53,524 bases of DNA, from NCBI GenBank assembly GCA_013152545.1, contig JAADGF010000047.1, forward strand, positions 1 through 53,524, written 5' to 3'. The translations under genes and the position numbers were made by a program. Below are positions 33,204 to 43,776 of the stretch, piece after piece. The notes beneath the pieces were generated by a model. The model had not been told where the DNA came from. It did no database searches and saw only the letters and a list, made by a program, of their open reading frames with translations. This DNA comes from Gammaproteobacteria bacterium (GTDB taxonomy: Bacteria > Pseudomonadota > Gammaproteobacteria > SZUA-152). Positions within the stretch are counted from its first letter, which is position 1. Each line of letters starts with the position of its first letter.

Positions 33204-36200
33204 ATGAGTATGGCACAGCAGGAACTCGATTACACAACCCTGAAATGGGTAAAAAATGAAATCCAAGAAAGCTTAAACCAGACGCGGCAGGCACTGGAAA
33301 GCTTTGTCGAGGATCCTAACGATACAACCCAAATCCGTTTTTGTGTCACTTATTTACACCAAATATATGGCACCTTGCAAATGGTGGAAATCTACGGTGG
33401 TGCTTTACTTGCCGAAGAGATGGAGCTGTTGGCTAATGCGGTTTTACAGGGAAAAGTGGCACGCAAGGACGATGCCTATGATGTGCTGATGCGCGCTATT
33501 TTGCAATTGCCAGCCTACCTGGAGCACCTGGAAAACGGGCAACAGGATTTACCGGTCATTTTATTGCCGTTGCTTAATGACTTGAGAACAGCTCGTGGTG
33601 AACATCTGTTAAGTGAAAATGCATTTTTTTCACCGAATCTGAGTGTCATTCCACCTGATGAAGCGAAAACATCAGATAACAAGCAAGTCATTGATGTTAG
33701 CAAGTATGCCCGCAAGTTGCGGCCTGTTTACCAGGCGGCCTTAGTAGGAATATACCGTAACCAAAATATCCCCGAAGCACTGCGAAAAATTGCGATTGTC
33801 ATACGTGAACTTCTTTATAACTCGCAAGCGGAAAATTCGACGCGCCTGTGGTGGGTGGCAAGTGGTGTTGTCGAGGGTTTATTGGAAGGTGGTCTGGAGA
33901 TCAGCAGTTCTATAAAGCAACTGCTGGGGCAGTTGGATCGGCAGCTAAAGCGGATTATTAACGATGGCGAAGCGGTGTTTGTAGATGCGCCACCGATCGA
34001 GTTGTTAAAGAACCTGCTTTATTATGTCGCCACGTCAAAATCCAAAGGCCGTCGTGTGGGGCAAATTAAATTAGCCTTTAATCTTGAGCAATTGCTGCCG
34101 GGTGGCGGAGATATTAACGAAGCATTTGAAAAATTGCGTGGTTCCAATAATGACTTGATGCAAAGTGTTGCTACGGTAATTAAAGAAGATTTGCTGCATG
34201 TCAAGGATCAGTTGGATATATTCGTTCGCACTAAAGATACACCCGTTAACGAGTTGCACCCCTTGTCTGAGCACTTAGGTCGCATATCGGATACGCTTGC
34301 TATGCTGGGGTTGGGGGATCTTCATAAAATTATTCAAGACCAAAATAAAAATATTAAGAAGATTTCACAATCGGATGAATTGCCGGGCGATGTGAGTTTA
34401 ATGGAGATTGCCAGTGCATTGTTGTATGTCGAGTCTTCGCTTGAAGGTGTTAAATCTCCTGTATATGCTCGAAAAGTAGGTGATGGTCGTGGTCAGGAAT
34501 CGTTGTTACCGCCCAGCGAGCAAAAACAATTAAATAATTTGGTCATTCGAGAGGCAACCCTGGTTGTCGCTCAGGTGAAAGAAAACTTCAACGCCTATGC
34601 GGTAGATACCAGTAATCGAGAAATTATTAAAAGTACGCCAGAGTTGCTGGATCAGGTGCGTGGAGTATTGGCGATTTTAAGCTTGGATAATGCCGCGAAT
34701 TTACTGAGCGCCGCCATGAGCTATGTTAAAAGCGATTTGTTGGCGGCACAGGTAGAGCCGAATCAAACGGCATTGGATTTATTGGCGGATGTGATCACCA
34801 GTATTGAATATTATCTGGAGGCGATCGTTGAGTCTCGCGGGCATCCAGACAGCATTCTGACGATTGCTGAAGAAAGCATCAGTAAGTTAGGGTATCCGGT
34901 TGATGCGGTGACGCCAAGGAGTGCCAGTACTGAGTTACCTAAGCATATTTCCTTGGAGAGTGTTGCGGCCGCTTCTTTGGCGGCACAGCGAACTGTTGAA
35001 GAACCGATCGAGGAACGGTCAATAGAAAAAACATCGCTGCCGCCTATCCCATTATCTCCAGTGCAGGAAACGTCCCCTACTGTTTCGCCAGTTTCCACCT
35101 TGCCTGAAAGTGACGATATCGATGAAGAAATTCTCGAAATTTTTGTTGAAGAGGCAGATGAAGTTGTTGGTGCTATACGAGAGAATCTCCAGACCTGGAG
35201 GCAAGATAATCACAATGAAGATGCGTTGGCTATTCTACGGCGTTCTTACCATACTATTAAAGGCAGTGGTCGTTTGGCGGGCGCCAAGGTTGTTGGTGAG
35301 TTTGCCTGGGCAATAGAGGATATGCTCAACCGAATTATCGATAAAAAAATTGAGTTACGCCCTGAGGTTTTCGAGCTGTTGGAAAAAGCCGAGTCTCTAC
35401 TTGAAGAATCCATTCAACATTTAAAAGGCGAGCGTGCAACGCAGCCCAATGTACAACCGCTGATTGATTTAGCCAATGGGATTTCCAATGGCACTTTCGA
35501 TGTAGCACAAACTGTTGCACTAAATACTGACAGCGCGGAAGAGGAAGATGCCGTAAGTATTTCTCAAATTACGCAAGATGCCGCATTGGTGGATATATTC
35601 AAGAAAGAAACAGATACTCACCTTAACGCCATTGGTGAGTATGTGTCCAATTATGCTCAAGTTGGGGAAGGTGTCGTTTCTGAGCCATTAATGCGAGCAC
35701 TGCACACTCTGCATGGTAGTGCAAATATGGCTCGTGTATCGGAAATTGCAGATTTGAGTGAGCATCTTGATCGCTATTTCAGAACTCTGCATGATACTAA
35801 GCAGATTGTAAATAGCGGTGCTTGTGGGGTGCTAACCGAGGGTGCCGATATTATTCGTCAAATGGTGGATGCGGTACGAGAGAGGAATGTAACGCCACCG
35901 GACACCACTAAGCTGATTGAACGTATTTCGGCGTTACATGATGTTGCAAAACAAGTGGAAACTCCCAATTCGATCGATGTATTTTCCATTGTGCCAAGTG
36001 AAGAGAACATTGCCTCCCCCAATATTAGCGTTCCCGATTTTAGTCTACATGAGTCTGTTAGCCATGAGGCTGTTGATGAAGGCAGTGATGTTTCCAGTGA
36101 AGAAGATCGAGAACTTGTAGAAATTTTTCTTGAAGAGGCCGAAGAGATCCTGGGTAATACCGAAGCGCTGATTCAGGGGTGGTCAAATGCACTCAACGAT

Positions 36201-39200
36201 ATGTCCATCATGGAAGAGTTGCAGCGTGCCTTGCATACCCTGAAAGGTGGTGCACGGATGGCGAGCCAAGCGGCTGTCGCGGACGTTAGTCACCAGATCG
36301 AATCTTTGCTTGAAGGCGTTACCGAAGGGCTTATTCAAACTTCCGTGGAATTGCCAAAGGTTGTGCACCGCTGCCAGGATTGGTTGATACAGTCACTGGA
36401 TGCGATACGGCATGGTGATCATGTCAATGAGCCGACTGAGTTATTGGCTCTTATCGATTCGTTAATTAAACCTTCAGATCAAAATGTAACAGCAGAACTA
36501 GCCGCAGTCAGTGAGATGGTGGTCGACGAATTACAGGATTTGGATGAGCTGGTTTTTTCAGATGATGATGAGCAGGTAACTGTTCTGGAATTGGAAGAGC
36601 CTACCAGCATTATTGAGCCACCGGATGAAGATCAGGATTTATTGAATATTTTTGTCGATGAGGCGACAGAGATTCAAGAGAGTAATGACGCCAGTTTGCA
36701 GGAATGGCGCCGTGATTATCAAAACCTGGATTGTGTGGCATCGCTTCAGCGCGCTTTACACACATTAAAGGGAGGTGCGCGTATGGCGAATATAACTCCC
36801 ATTGCTGATATTGCGCACACTATGGAAATGTTGCTCGAAGAGGTGGTGGAGAAACGTATCCCTGTTTCGATAGAGTTGCCGAATCTGGTGCAAAATTGCC
36901 ACGATTGGTTAACGCAGGCAATTACTAGCGTTCGAGATCATGTTGATTTGCAGAAGCCTGTTGAGCAGTTGTTTGCTGTTAGAGATTATCAGGCCCGTAT
37001 GGCAGTAGCGTCGGCACCGACTGAGTCGTCTGTTAGTCTCTCAGCGGCAGAATTTGATTTCGATGATGCGCCGACGGTGCAAATTGAAGACTTGACGATG
37101 TTGGCTCGTTCGGAATCCGTTGCCGCTGATGATGCAGCGGAACTGGCCGAACCGACTACCGCGCAAGACGCCGTTGAAGAATACGATGAGGACGTCATCG
37201 AGATATTTTTAGAAGAGGCGGAGGAGATCCAAGAGAATGCCGATCGCCTCCTGCATGAATGGGTAAAAGACGTTGATAATCGTGATTTGATTGCCGAAAT
37301 GCAACGGGCGCTGCATACCTTAAAAGGTGGCGCCAGAATGGCCAACATAACACCTATTGGTGATTTAAGCCACGGTATTGAATCGTTATTGGAAGGCATC
37401 ACCGAAGGGCGACTTTTGCCAACGCCGGAATATCCCCAGGTGGTACAGGCATGCCACGACTGGCTGGCTCATGCGATCGAAAAAGTAAAACAGCAAAAAC
37501 CCCTTACTGAGGCAACAGAACTGACCAGGCAGTTGGATAATTTATTATCCGGTAAGCGTGCCTTGCATGGCGTAGAGCAGGTTTCCGACGCAACTCCCCA
37601 GGAAGTGTTGCCGGAAGCAGCGCCAGTGAATTTGGTGGAGCTACCATCGTTTTCCAAAATTGATGATGCCGATGCACAAATCGAATCGCAACTCCACGTT
37701 GTCGCTAAGTCATCAGCCGCGCGGGTTGCCGATGAACAGATACGGGTAAAAGCGGATTTGATTGATAATATGGTGAATCATGCGGGTGAAGTTAATATTT
37801 ACAACGCCCGCATGGGACAGCAGTTGGGTGCCTGGCATTTTAACCTTACCGAGCTTGATCAAACCGTTCATCGTTTGCACGAGCAACTGCGTAAGTTCGA
37901 AATCGAAACCGAAGCGCAGATTATGTACCGGCATTCTTCTGATGTGGTGGTAAACGACGATGGGCGTTTCCACGAGCAATTTGATCCGCTGGAATTAGAT
38001 CGATTTTCTACCATGCAGCAACTTTCCCGCAGTATGGCGGAAAGTTTAAATGATTTAACCAATATCCAGCATTATCTCGATAATATTTCCAGTGAAACGG
38101 ACGTTTTATTACTACAGCAGTCCCGTGTTAATACCGATTTACAAGAAGGTTTGATGAGTACCCGCATGACGCCCTTTTCAAGCGTTATTGCACGGTTACG
38201 CCGCGTGGTGCGGCAAACCTGCCAGGAAACCGGCAAAGAAGCGGAATTGAAAGTTAATGGCGCGGAAGGTGAAATGGATCGTACTCAACTGAATCGGGTT
38301 ATACCTGCTTTGGAGCACATATTGCGTAATGCGGTTGATCATGGGATTGAACAACCCGCGCAACGCATCAAAGCGAGCAAACCCGAATCCGGTTCCATTG
38401 AAATTAATTTCTCTCGGGAAGGTTCCGAAGTGGTATTACATATCTCCGATGATGGTGCGGGTATCGATATTGATGCGATTCGCAAAAAAGCCATTGAACG
38501 CGGTTTGATTAGCGCAAGCTCCAATTTGGGTGAAGATGAGGTTATCGACTTTATTTTGCAATCCGGTTTCAGTACTGCAACTTCTGTGACCCAGATTTCC
38601 GGGCGTGGTGTGGGCATGGATGTGGTCAACACGGAAATCAAACAGCTTAACGGTTCGTTGCATATAGAAACAAAGCACGGTAGAGGTTCCAGCTTTATTA
38701 TTCGCCTGCCGTTGACGGTGTTGGTGAACCAAGCATTGATGATACAGGTCGATGAAGCGGTTTATGCAATTCAGTTGTCCAATGTAGAGCACGTTATTCG
38801 CCAATCTGGCGAGCAGCTTAATCAGTTTATTACTGGGAAAGAGAAAGCGTTACTTTATGCTGGCCAACATTACCAACATCTGAACATTGGTTATGTATTG
38901 CATGGTACAGCGCCGCGGATGGCAGATAAAAAGACTAAGCACCCATTGTTATTAGCTCGCAGTGGTGAGCATCGTGTTGCTTTGCAAGTGGATGCACTGA
39001 TTGGTCGTCAAGAGATCGTGATTAAGTCGGTGGGGGCTCAGCTCAGCTCAGTGAACAGCATTTCTGGCGCTACCATTATGCCAGACGGTACAGTAGCGTT
39101 AATTCTGGATTTAGCCACGCTGATTCGCACTTCGCATGCTGTTGATAAAATTGATGCGAATGCGCAGGTGGCGAAAAAATTGGTTGAGCCGAATAAACGG

Positions 39201-39578
39201 GAAAAACGTCCGACAGTATTGATCGTTGATGATTCGATTACGGTGCGTAAAGTGTCGCAACGACTACTGAAACGGCATAACTACGATACCTGGACGGCGA
39301 AGGATGGTGTTGATGCACTAACCGTGATGCTGGAGCATATTCCTGATATTATGCTATTGGATATTGAGATGCCGCGAATGGATGGTTATGAATTGGCCAC
39401 CGCGATGCGAAACGATGAGCGCCTGAAGCATATTCCAATCATTATGATTACATCAAGAACGGGTGAAAAACACCGTGACCGAGCCTTTAGAATAGGTGTG
39501 AATAATTATATGGGTAAGCCGTTCCAAGAACAGGAATTACTGGAAAATCTGCAGGCGTTGCTGCAGGATAAAAAATAA
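33204..39578 (+). CDS. chpA: ChpA hybrid chemotaxis histidine kinase with multiple Hpt domains
   Basis: ChpA is the central kinase controlling type IV pili. The 2124 residues begin with an Hpt-like/FimL-like region (TYLHQIYGTLQMVE, His about 52). Further Hpt sites are SYHTIKGSGRL (about 682), LHTLHGSANMA (about 833), and three close copies of LHTLKGGARMA (about 1011, 1186 and 1371). The CheA core starts near 1509 (ADLIDNMVNHAGEV), with the N box ILRNAVDHGIEQP (about 1704), DDGAGID (about 1749) and GRGVGMDVV (about 1800). A CheW domain covers about 1833-1976, and a C-terminal receiver has LIVDDSITVRK and phospho-Asp in MLLDIEMPRMDGYE (about 2052). Fewer Hpt motifs are evident than the eight described in P. 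aeruginosa. Confidence 0.96.
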   Translation: MSMAQQELDYTTLKWVKNEIQESLNQTRQALESFVEDPNDTTQIRFCVTYLHQIYGTLQMVEIYGGALLAEEMELLANAVLQGKVARKDDAYDVLMRAILQLPAYLEHLENGQQDLPVILLPLLNDLRTARGEHLLSENAFFSPNLSVIPPDEAKTSDNKQVIDVSKYARKLRPVYQAALVGIYRNQNIPEALRKIAIVIRELLYNSQAENSTRLWWVASGVVEGLLEGGLEISSSIKQLLGQLDRQLKRIINDGEAVFVDAPPIELLKNLLYYVATSKSKGRRVGQIKLAFNLEQLLPGGGDINEAFEKLRGSNNDLMQSVATVIKEDLLHVKDQLDIFVRTKDTPVNELHPLSEHLGRISDTLAMLGLGDLHKIIQDQNKNIKKISQSDELPGDVSLMEIASALLYVESSLEGVKSPVYARKVGDGRGQESLLPPSEQKQLNNLVIREATLVVAQVKENFNAYAVDTSNREIIKSTPELLDQVRGVLAILSLDNAANLLSAAMSYVKSDLLAAQVEPNQTALDLLADVITSIEYYLEAIVESRGHPDSILTIAEESISKLGYPVDAVTPRSASTELPKHISLESVAAASLAAQRTVEEPIEERSIEKTSLPPIPLSPVQETSPTVSPVSTLPESDDIDEEILEIFVEEADEVVGAIRENLQTWRQDNHNEDALAILRRSYHTIKGSGRLAGAKVVGEFAWAIEDMLNRIIDKKIELRPEVFELLEKAESLLEESIQHLKGERATQPNVQPLIDLANGISNGTFDVAQTVALNTDSAEEEDAVSISQITQDAALVDIFKKETDTHLNAIGEYVSNYAQVGEGVVSEPLMRALHTLHGSANMARVSEIADLSEHLDRYFRTLHDTKQIVNSGACGVLTEGADIIRQMVDAVRERNVTPPDTTKLIERISALHDVAKQVETPNSIDVFSIVPSEENIASPNISVPDFSLHESVSHEAVDEGSDVSSEEDRELVEIFLEEAEEILGNTEALIQGWSNALNDMSIMEELQRALHTLKGGARMASQAAVADVSHQIESLLEGVTEGLIQTSVELPKVVHRCQDWLIQSLDAIRHGDHVNEPTELLALIDSLIKPSDQNVTAELAAVSEMVVDELQDLDELVFSDDDEQVTVLELEEPTSIIEPPDEDQDLLNIFVDEATEIQESNDASLQEWRRDYQNLDCVASLQRALHTLKGGARMANITPIADIAHTMEMLLEEVVEKRIPVSIELPNLVQNCHDWLTQAITSVRDHVDLQKPVEQLFAVRDYQARMAVASAPTESSVSLSAAEFDFDDAPTVQIEDLTMLARSESVAADDAAELAEPTTAQDAVEEYDEDVIEIFLEEAEEIQENADRLLHEWVKDVDNRDLIAEMQRALHTLKGGARMANITPIGDLSHGIESLLEGITEGRLLPTPEYPQVVQACHDWLAHAIEKVKQQKPLTEATELTRQLDNLLSGKRALHGVEQVSDATPQEVLPEAAPVNLVELPSFSKIDDADAQIESQLHVVAKSSAARVADEQIRVKADLIDNMVNHAGEVNIYNARMGQQLGAWHFNLTELDQTVHRLHEQLRKFEIETEAQIMYRHSSDVVVNDDGRFHEQFDPLELDRFSTMQQLSRSMAESLNDLTNIQHYLDNISSETDVLLLQQSRVNTDLQEGLMSTRMTPFSSVIARLRRVVRQTCQETGKEAELKVNGAEGEMDRTQLNRVIPALEHILRNAVDHGIEQPAQRIKASKPESGSIEINFSREGSEVVLHISDDGAGIDIDAIRKKAIERGLISASSNLGEDEVIDFILQSGFSTATSVTQISGRGVGMDVVNTEIKQLNGSLHIETKHGRGSSFIIRLPLTVLVNQALMIQVDEAVYAIQLSNVEHVIRQSGEQLNQFITGKEKALLYAGQHYQHLNIGYVLHGTAPRMADKKTKHPLLLARSGEHRVALQVDALIGRQEIVIKSVGAQLSSVNSISGATIMPDGTVALILDLATLIRTSHAVDKIDANAQVAKKLVEPNKREKRPTVLIVDDSITVRKVSQRLLKRHNYDTWTAKDGVDALTVMLEHIPDIMLLDIEMPRMDGYELATAMRNDERLKHIPIIMITSRTGEKHRDRAFRIGVNNYMGKPFQEQELLENLQALLQDKK

Positions 39579-40670
39579 ATGCTTGATCCAAAACCCGTTA
39601 TGTCAATAAAAGTCGCTGTATTCGCTTCATCACAAGACCAGCGCCAACACCTTCAGGTAATGCTCGAAAAAAGTGGCCTGAGTGTTGTTGTGAGCGAAAT
39701 CCATGGTGGTGAGTTTTTAAGGAAGCTTGAAAAACAGGCGGTTGACGTATTGTTATTGGACCTTGGGGACTCGGACGATGACGAACTGGGGTTTCTTGAT
39801 GCGTTAACGGAAAACAGTGATATCCCCATATTATTTAATGATAGTGGCGCTGAAGGTGTGCATTTGGCGGCATCGGGTGACAATTGGGCCAAAAAACTGG
39901 CCGAAAAACTGACGGAAATGGCGGAAGGATCTTCTAAAGTTGATGCTCAACCAGTGGAAGCCGAGGTTCCTTTTCCTGTTGCGAAACCTAATCTTACGAC
40001 ATCAAGCAACACCAAACAGGAAACGGTAACATCAATCGCGACTGCCAAAATCGTTAAAACAGACAATCTGAAATCTGCCTTCGTTAAGCCGGTTACGTCA
40101 GTTGAACCTAAGCTGAATGTGTGGGTACTTGGGGCATCTTTGGGTGGGCCTCAGGCAGTACGGCAATTTTTAGCCGCGATTGAAGAGGATTTGCCCGTTG
40201 TTTTTATTTTGGCGCAACATATTGGTGTCAATCATGTTTCATTGTTAGCGGAACAATTACACCGAGTCACTAAATTTACGGTTATCCCAGGCAAAACAGG
40301 GCATCAATTGCGCCATGGTGAAGTGGTGCTAACGCCGGCCGATAAGCAGCTTTCGCTTACGGCGGATGGTTATTTGGTGCTGAAGCCCGCTCCGCCAGCG
40401 ACCATCTATTCACCCAGTATCGATAATGTGATGTCTGAAGTTGCAGAGCGCTATGGTCAAAAAGCCGGCACCATTATTTTTAGTGGTATGGGTGATGATG
40501 GTGCTAGAGGGTGTGAAGCGATTGCTGAATATGGTGGGATTGTGTGGGCGCAGGATATCGCTAGTTGTGTTGTCAGCAGTATGCCCGACCAGGCCCGGAA
40601 AACGGGAAAAGTGTCATACAGTGCTGATCCTGACCAACTGGCAAAACACTTGTACGATCTTTATAAATAA
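39579..40670 (+). CDS. chpB: CheB-type methylesterase ChpB
   Basis: ChpB removes methyl groups from PilJ. The ATG directly follows the chpA stop codon. The 363 residues have a degenerate receiver-like N-terminus (VDVLLLDLGDSDDDELGF, about 50-68), a variable linker, and the CheB esterase domain with catalytic Ser in LGASLGGPQAVRQFL, His in LAQHIGVNH and Asp in FSGMGDDGARGCEAI. The poor receiver suggests regulation not by simple phosphorylation. Confidence 0.92.
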   Translation: MLDPKPVMSIKVAVFASSQDQRQHLQVMLEKSGLSVVVSEIHGGEFLRKLEKQAVDVLLLDLGDSDDDELGFLDALTENSDIPILFNDSGAEGVHLAASGDNWAKKLAEKLTEMAEGSSKVDAQPVEAEVPFPVAKPNLTTSSNTKQETVTSIATAKIVKTDNLKSAFVKPVTSVEPKLNVWVLGASLGGPQAVRQFLAAIEEDLPVVFILAQHIGVNHVSLLAEQLHRVTKFTVIPGKTGHQLRHGEVVLTPADKQLSLTADGYLVLKPAPPATIYSPSIDNVMSEVAERYGQKAGTIIFSGMGDDGARGCEAIAEYGGIVWAQDIASCVVSSMPDQARKTGKVSYSADPDQLAKHLYDLYK

Positions 40671-40968
40671 TGCGTTCGAAAGCTGGCAATGCATACCCGT
40701 TACGTTACTACGGACAGGTTTCTTCGAAAAATAGTAGTCACAAGCCGCTTTCTGGTTGCGTTGCAATGTTTTGCAATAGACCCTGATTTTTCCGGAAAAC
40801 TTATCCGCAAAGGGTATCGCTGACTCGATTAAAGAAGCGCTGGTAGCCAAGTGGTTGATAAAAAATAGCGTTATCTGGCGTGTGGTGGTGCGTTAATTGC
40901 TTGTATGCTGAGATGATGTAAATCACAGAAGCCCAACTTATTCAGAACAATGTAGTGAGATTAACGTT

Positions 40969-41454
40969 ATGGCCGAAGCAGCAGCAACAATTGTGGTTCG
41001 AAGTCAATTAATCGTACTAGAAGGTATGCGGCTGGTATTACCTAATACCGCAATAGCGGAGGTAATTGCTCACGCCGAGCCAGAGCCAGTCGATAATATG
41101 CCCGAGTGGTTTTTAGGTTATAGTGTCTGGCGGGGCCAGCGTATACCCATTATAAGCTTTGAAATGATGCAAGGTTACCCGGCGCCCAACGTAAATCGTC
41201 GTAGTCGGATTATTGTTATCAACACGATTACGGGAGGGGATGAGAGGCCATTTTATGGTTTGCTGGCCGCCGCTATTCCCCGTTTAATGGCGCTGGATTC
41301 GTCAGCTATCATTGACGATGGTGATCAAAGTCATGTCGCACCCTTGTTGATGCGTCAAGTGTTGATAGATAATCAAAGCGCTTTTATTCCCGATCAGCAT
41401 AAAATAGAGGAAATGCTTGAGGGTCACAATATTCGCGTAACACCCGCCGATTAA
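40969..41454 (+). CDS. chpC: CheW-like protein ChpC
   Basis: The 161-residue single CheW domain has LVLPNTAIAEVIAHAEPEPV, WFLGYSVWRGQRIPIISFE and a later LLAAAIPRLMAL. In Pseudomonas ChpC is the second adaptor of the Pil-Chp system, needed for some chemotactic inputs. A gap of about 300 bases separates it from chpB; I see no gene there. It converges with recG. Confidence 0.88.
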   Translation: MAEAAATIVVRSQLIVLEGMRLVLPNTAIAEVIAHAEPEPVDNMPEWFLGYSVWRGQRIPIISFEMMQGYPAPNVNRRSRIIVINTITGGDERPFYGLLAAAIPRLMALDSSAIIDDGDQSHVAPLLMRQVLIDNQSAFIPDQHKIEEMLEGHNIRVTPAD

Positions 41455-41547
41455 ACTCTCTCTCGGAGCGAGTGTGTTGCTATCGAATCTAGCACAGTCG
41501 CTGACGATGAGAAATAAGAGAAGGTTTTTGTGCCATTCTCCCGAAAT

Positions 41548-43590
41548 CTAAACATTGCTGTATTGCTCGCTTTCACCGATCCAGCGGCGAATAATAGCAT
41601 CTGCGTTTTGTTGGTGTTGTTGTAAGAGTATGGCGGCGGTTTTTGCTACTGCCGGTAATAAATGTTTGTCGCGCTGTAAATCCGCAATGTGAAACTGCTT
41701 TATGCCGGTTTGTCGTGTGCCAAGCAGTTCTCCTGGGCCTCGAATTTCCAGATCCCGTTGTGCTACCTCAAATCCATCGGTTGTTTTTCGCATAATACCC
41801 AGGCGTTCTTTGGCATGTTGTGAAAGCGGCGCCTGATATAATAAAACGCAGGCACTATGTGTTGCTGCGCCGCGACCGACTCTGCCGCGTAATTGGTGCA
41901 GTTGCGACAGCCCCAGACGCTCTGCATTTTCGATGATCATTAAGGTGGCATTGGGAACATCAACGCCTACCTCAATGACTGTTGTTGCCACTAACAGGTC
42001 AATTTCGCCGTCCTTGAAGCGTAGCATCACATGTTCTTTTTCGGATGGTTTCATTTTTCCATGTACCAGGCCTACGGTGATTTCTGGTAATTCCAATTTT
42101 AACTGGTCGGCAGTGTCTTGTGCAGCCTGGCATTGCAATGTTTCGGATTCTTCGATCAAGGTACATACCCAATAGGCCTGATGCTGCTTTTTACAGGCAG
42201 TATATACGCGGGTGATGACCTCATTGCGCCGTGTGTTGGCTATTACAACGGTGTCCACGGGTGTTCTGCCTGGAGGCAGTTCATCAATTATCGAGCAGTC
42301 TAAGTCTGCATATGCGGTCATGGCCAGCGTCCGAGGAATAGGCGTTGCCGTCATAATGAGTTGGTGGGGATAGGTGGTGGTGTTTTGTGGTTCATGAGGG
42401 CTTGGATTGGGTTGATGTTGGTCTTTACCTTTGTTGCGTAATGCGAGACGTTGATGTACACCAAAGCGGTGTTGTTCATCGACAATGATTAAACCCAGGC
42501 GATTGAATTCAACGTCTTCCTGAAATAGGGCGTGTGTGCCCACGATCATTTGAAGTTGATTTTTGGCAATTTTTTCCAATACATTTTTACGGGCTTTACC
42601 TTTTATTTTTCCGGCAAGCCAACCTACTTCAAGGTTTAGAGGCACTAACCAGCGCTGAAAGTTTTGCAGATGCTGGTGTGCTAGAATTTCGGTGGGTGCC
42701 ATGATAGCGGCCTGATAACCCGTGCCAATGGCTTGTAGGGCGGCTAATGCCGCGACCACGGTTTTACCGGACCCCACGTCGCCTTGAATCAGGCGCAACA
42801 TGGGTGTGTTACGCTGCATGTCCGTTGCGATTTCGTTCGTAACACGTTGTTGCGCGGCGGTTAATGTAAAGGGTAGGGTTTTAATAAACTGAGGTGTTAG
42901 CGTGCTAACTGAGGTTAAACGCGGTGCTTGGTGACGCTGGTGTTGCATCCGCAAGCGTCGCATACTTAAGTGGTGGGCTAATAACTCTTCAAATGCCAGG
43001 CGTTGTTGGGCGGGGTGTTGCCCCTCTTTCAATGATGTTAATGATGCGCCGGGTGGTGGGCGATGCACATAGGCTATTGCACCTTCAAGCGGCGGTAAGT
43101 TCAGTGACTGCAATATATTTTGAGGCAACCATTCAGGCACCTCTACGTTCAAGGTTTTGGTGTCAATGACCAGTTGATCAATCAATGCGCGTAATGCAAA
43201 CTGCCGCAGACCATCGGTGGATGGGTATATGGGCGTTAGATGAGGCTCATTAAGGTTATGGTTCGTGGTAGTACTTGCCTCGTCGTCTCTCGCACGTTGA
43301 TATTCCGGGTGTGTCATTTCCAGGCCACGGTTGGCATAACGCACTTCACCATAACAACGCAGCCGGGTGCCCGGTCCCAGACTTTGTTGTTGCCTGGCGT
43401 TAAAGTTAAAAAACCGTAATGTCAACACACCAGTTCCATCCGTGATCTGCGAAACCAGCATGCGTCGTCGGCCCGAGGTGATGTCGGTGTGGATGACTTC
43501 ACCTTCCACGCTTACTTCATCGCCATTGCGCAATGTGCCAATTCGGGCAACGCGAGTGCGGTCTTGGTAACGTAACGGTAAGTGAAGCAA
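41548..43590 (-). CDS. recG: ATP-dependent DNA helicase RecG
   Basis: RecG remodels stalled replication forks and Holliday junctions. The frame shows the wedge/OB domain (VSVEGEVIHTDITSGRRRML), Walker A IQGDVGSGKTVVAALAAL, the DExH box VDEQHRFGVHQR, MTATPIPRTLAMTAYADLD, and motifs V/VI DLLVATTVIEVGVDVPNA and QLRGRVGRG. Family members need about 30 more N-terminal residues than the TTG at 43590 gives. The same frame upstream reads TPVRSLKRVGPQIAERLSRL and NIHSIQDL, clearly RecG, back to a TAG at 43728-43726. No ATG, GTG or TTG exists in that stretch; CTG 43686 is the best-placed alternative. The true start is therefore upstream and unusual, or the sequence has an error. Confidence 0.93.
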   Translation of the reverse strand: MLHLPLRYQDRTRVARIGTLRNGDEVSVEGEVIHTDITSGRRRMLVSQITDGTGVLTLRFFNFNARQQQSLGPGTRLRCYGEVRYANRGLEMTHPEYQRARDDEASTTTNHNLNEPHLTPIYPSTDGLRQFALRALIDQLVIDTKTLNVEVPEWLPQNILQSLNLPPLEGAIAYVHRPPPGASLTSLKEGQHPAQQRLAFEELLAHHLSMRRLRMQHQRHQAPRLTSVSTLTPQFIKTLPFTLTAAQQRVTNEIATDMQRNTPMLRLIQGDVGSGKTVVAALAALQAIGTGYQAAIMAPTEILAHQHLQNFQRWLVPLNLEVGWLAGKIKGKARKNVLEKIAKNQLQMIVGTHALFQEDVEFNRLGLIIVDEQHRFGVHQRLALRNKGKDQHQPNPSPHEPQNTTTYPHQLIMTATPIPRTLAMTAYADLDCSIIDELPPGRTPVDTVVIANTRRNEVITRVYTACKKQHQAYWVCTLIEESETLQCQAAQDTADQLKLELPEITVGLVHGKMKPSEKEHVMLRFKDGEIDLLVATTVIEVGVDVPNATLMIIENAERLGLSQLHQLRGRVGRGAATHSACVLLYQAPLSQHAKERLGIMRKTTDGFEVAQRDLEIRGPGELLGTRQTGIKQFHIADLQRDKHLLPAVAKTAAILLQQHQQNADAIIRRWIGESEQYSNV

Positions 43591-43776
43591 TAGGTCTTGA
43601 ATGCTGTGGATGTTCAGGCGGGATAATCGTTCGGCGATTTGCGGACCAACTCGTTTAAGGCTGCGTACTGGCGTATCAACGCGCAGTTTTTGACGAGCGT
43701 TGTTGTTGGCTTGAGTGGTGATAAGCTAAGCGTCCGCGCTTTAAAAATGGGCGATTGCGATTGCGTGCAGAGCTTG

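Noticed and set aside
41455-41547. Hairpin between convergent chpC and recG as a bidirectional terminator
   Set aside because: The stem is interrupted and has no T-tract on either side.
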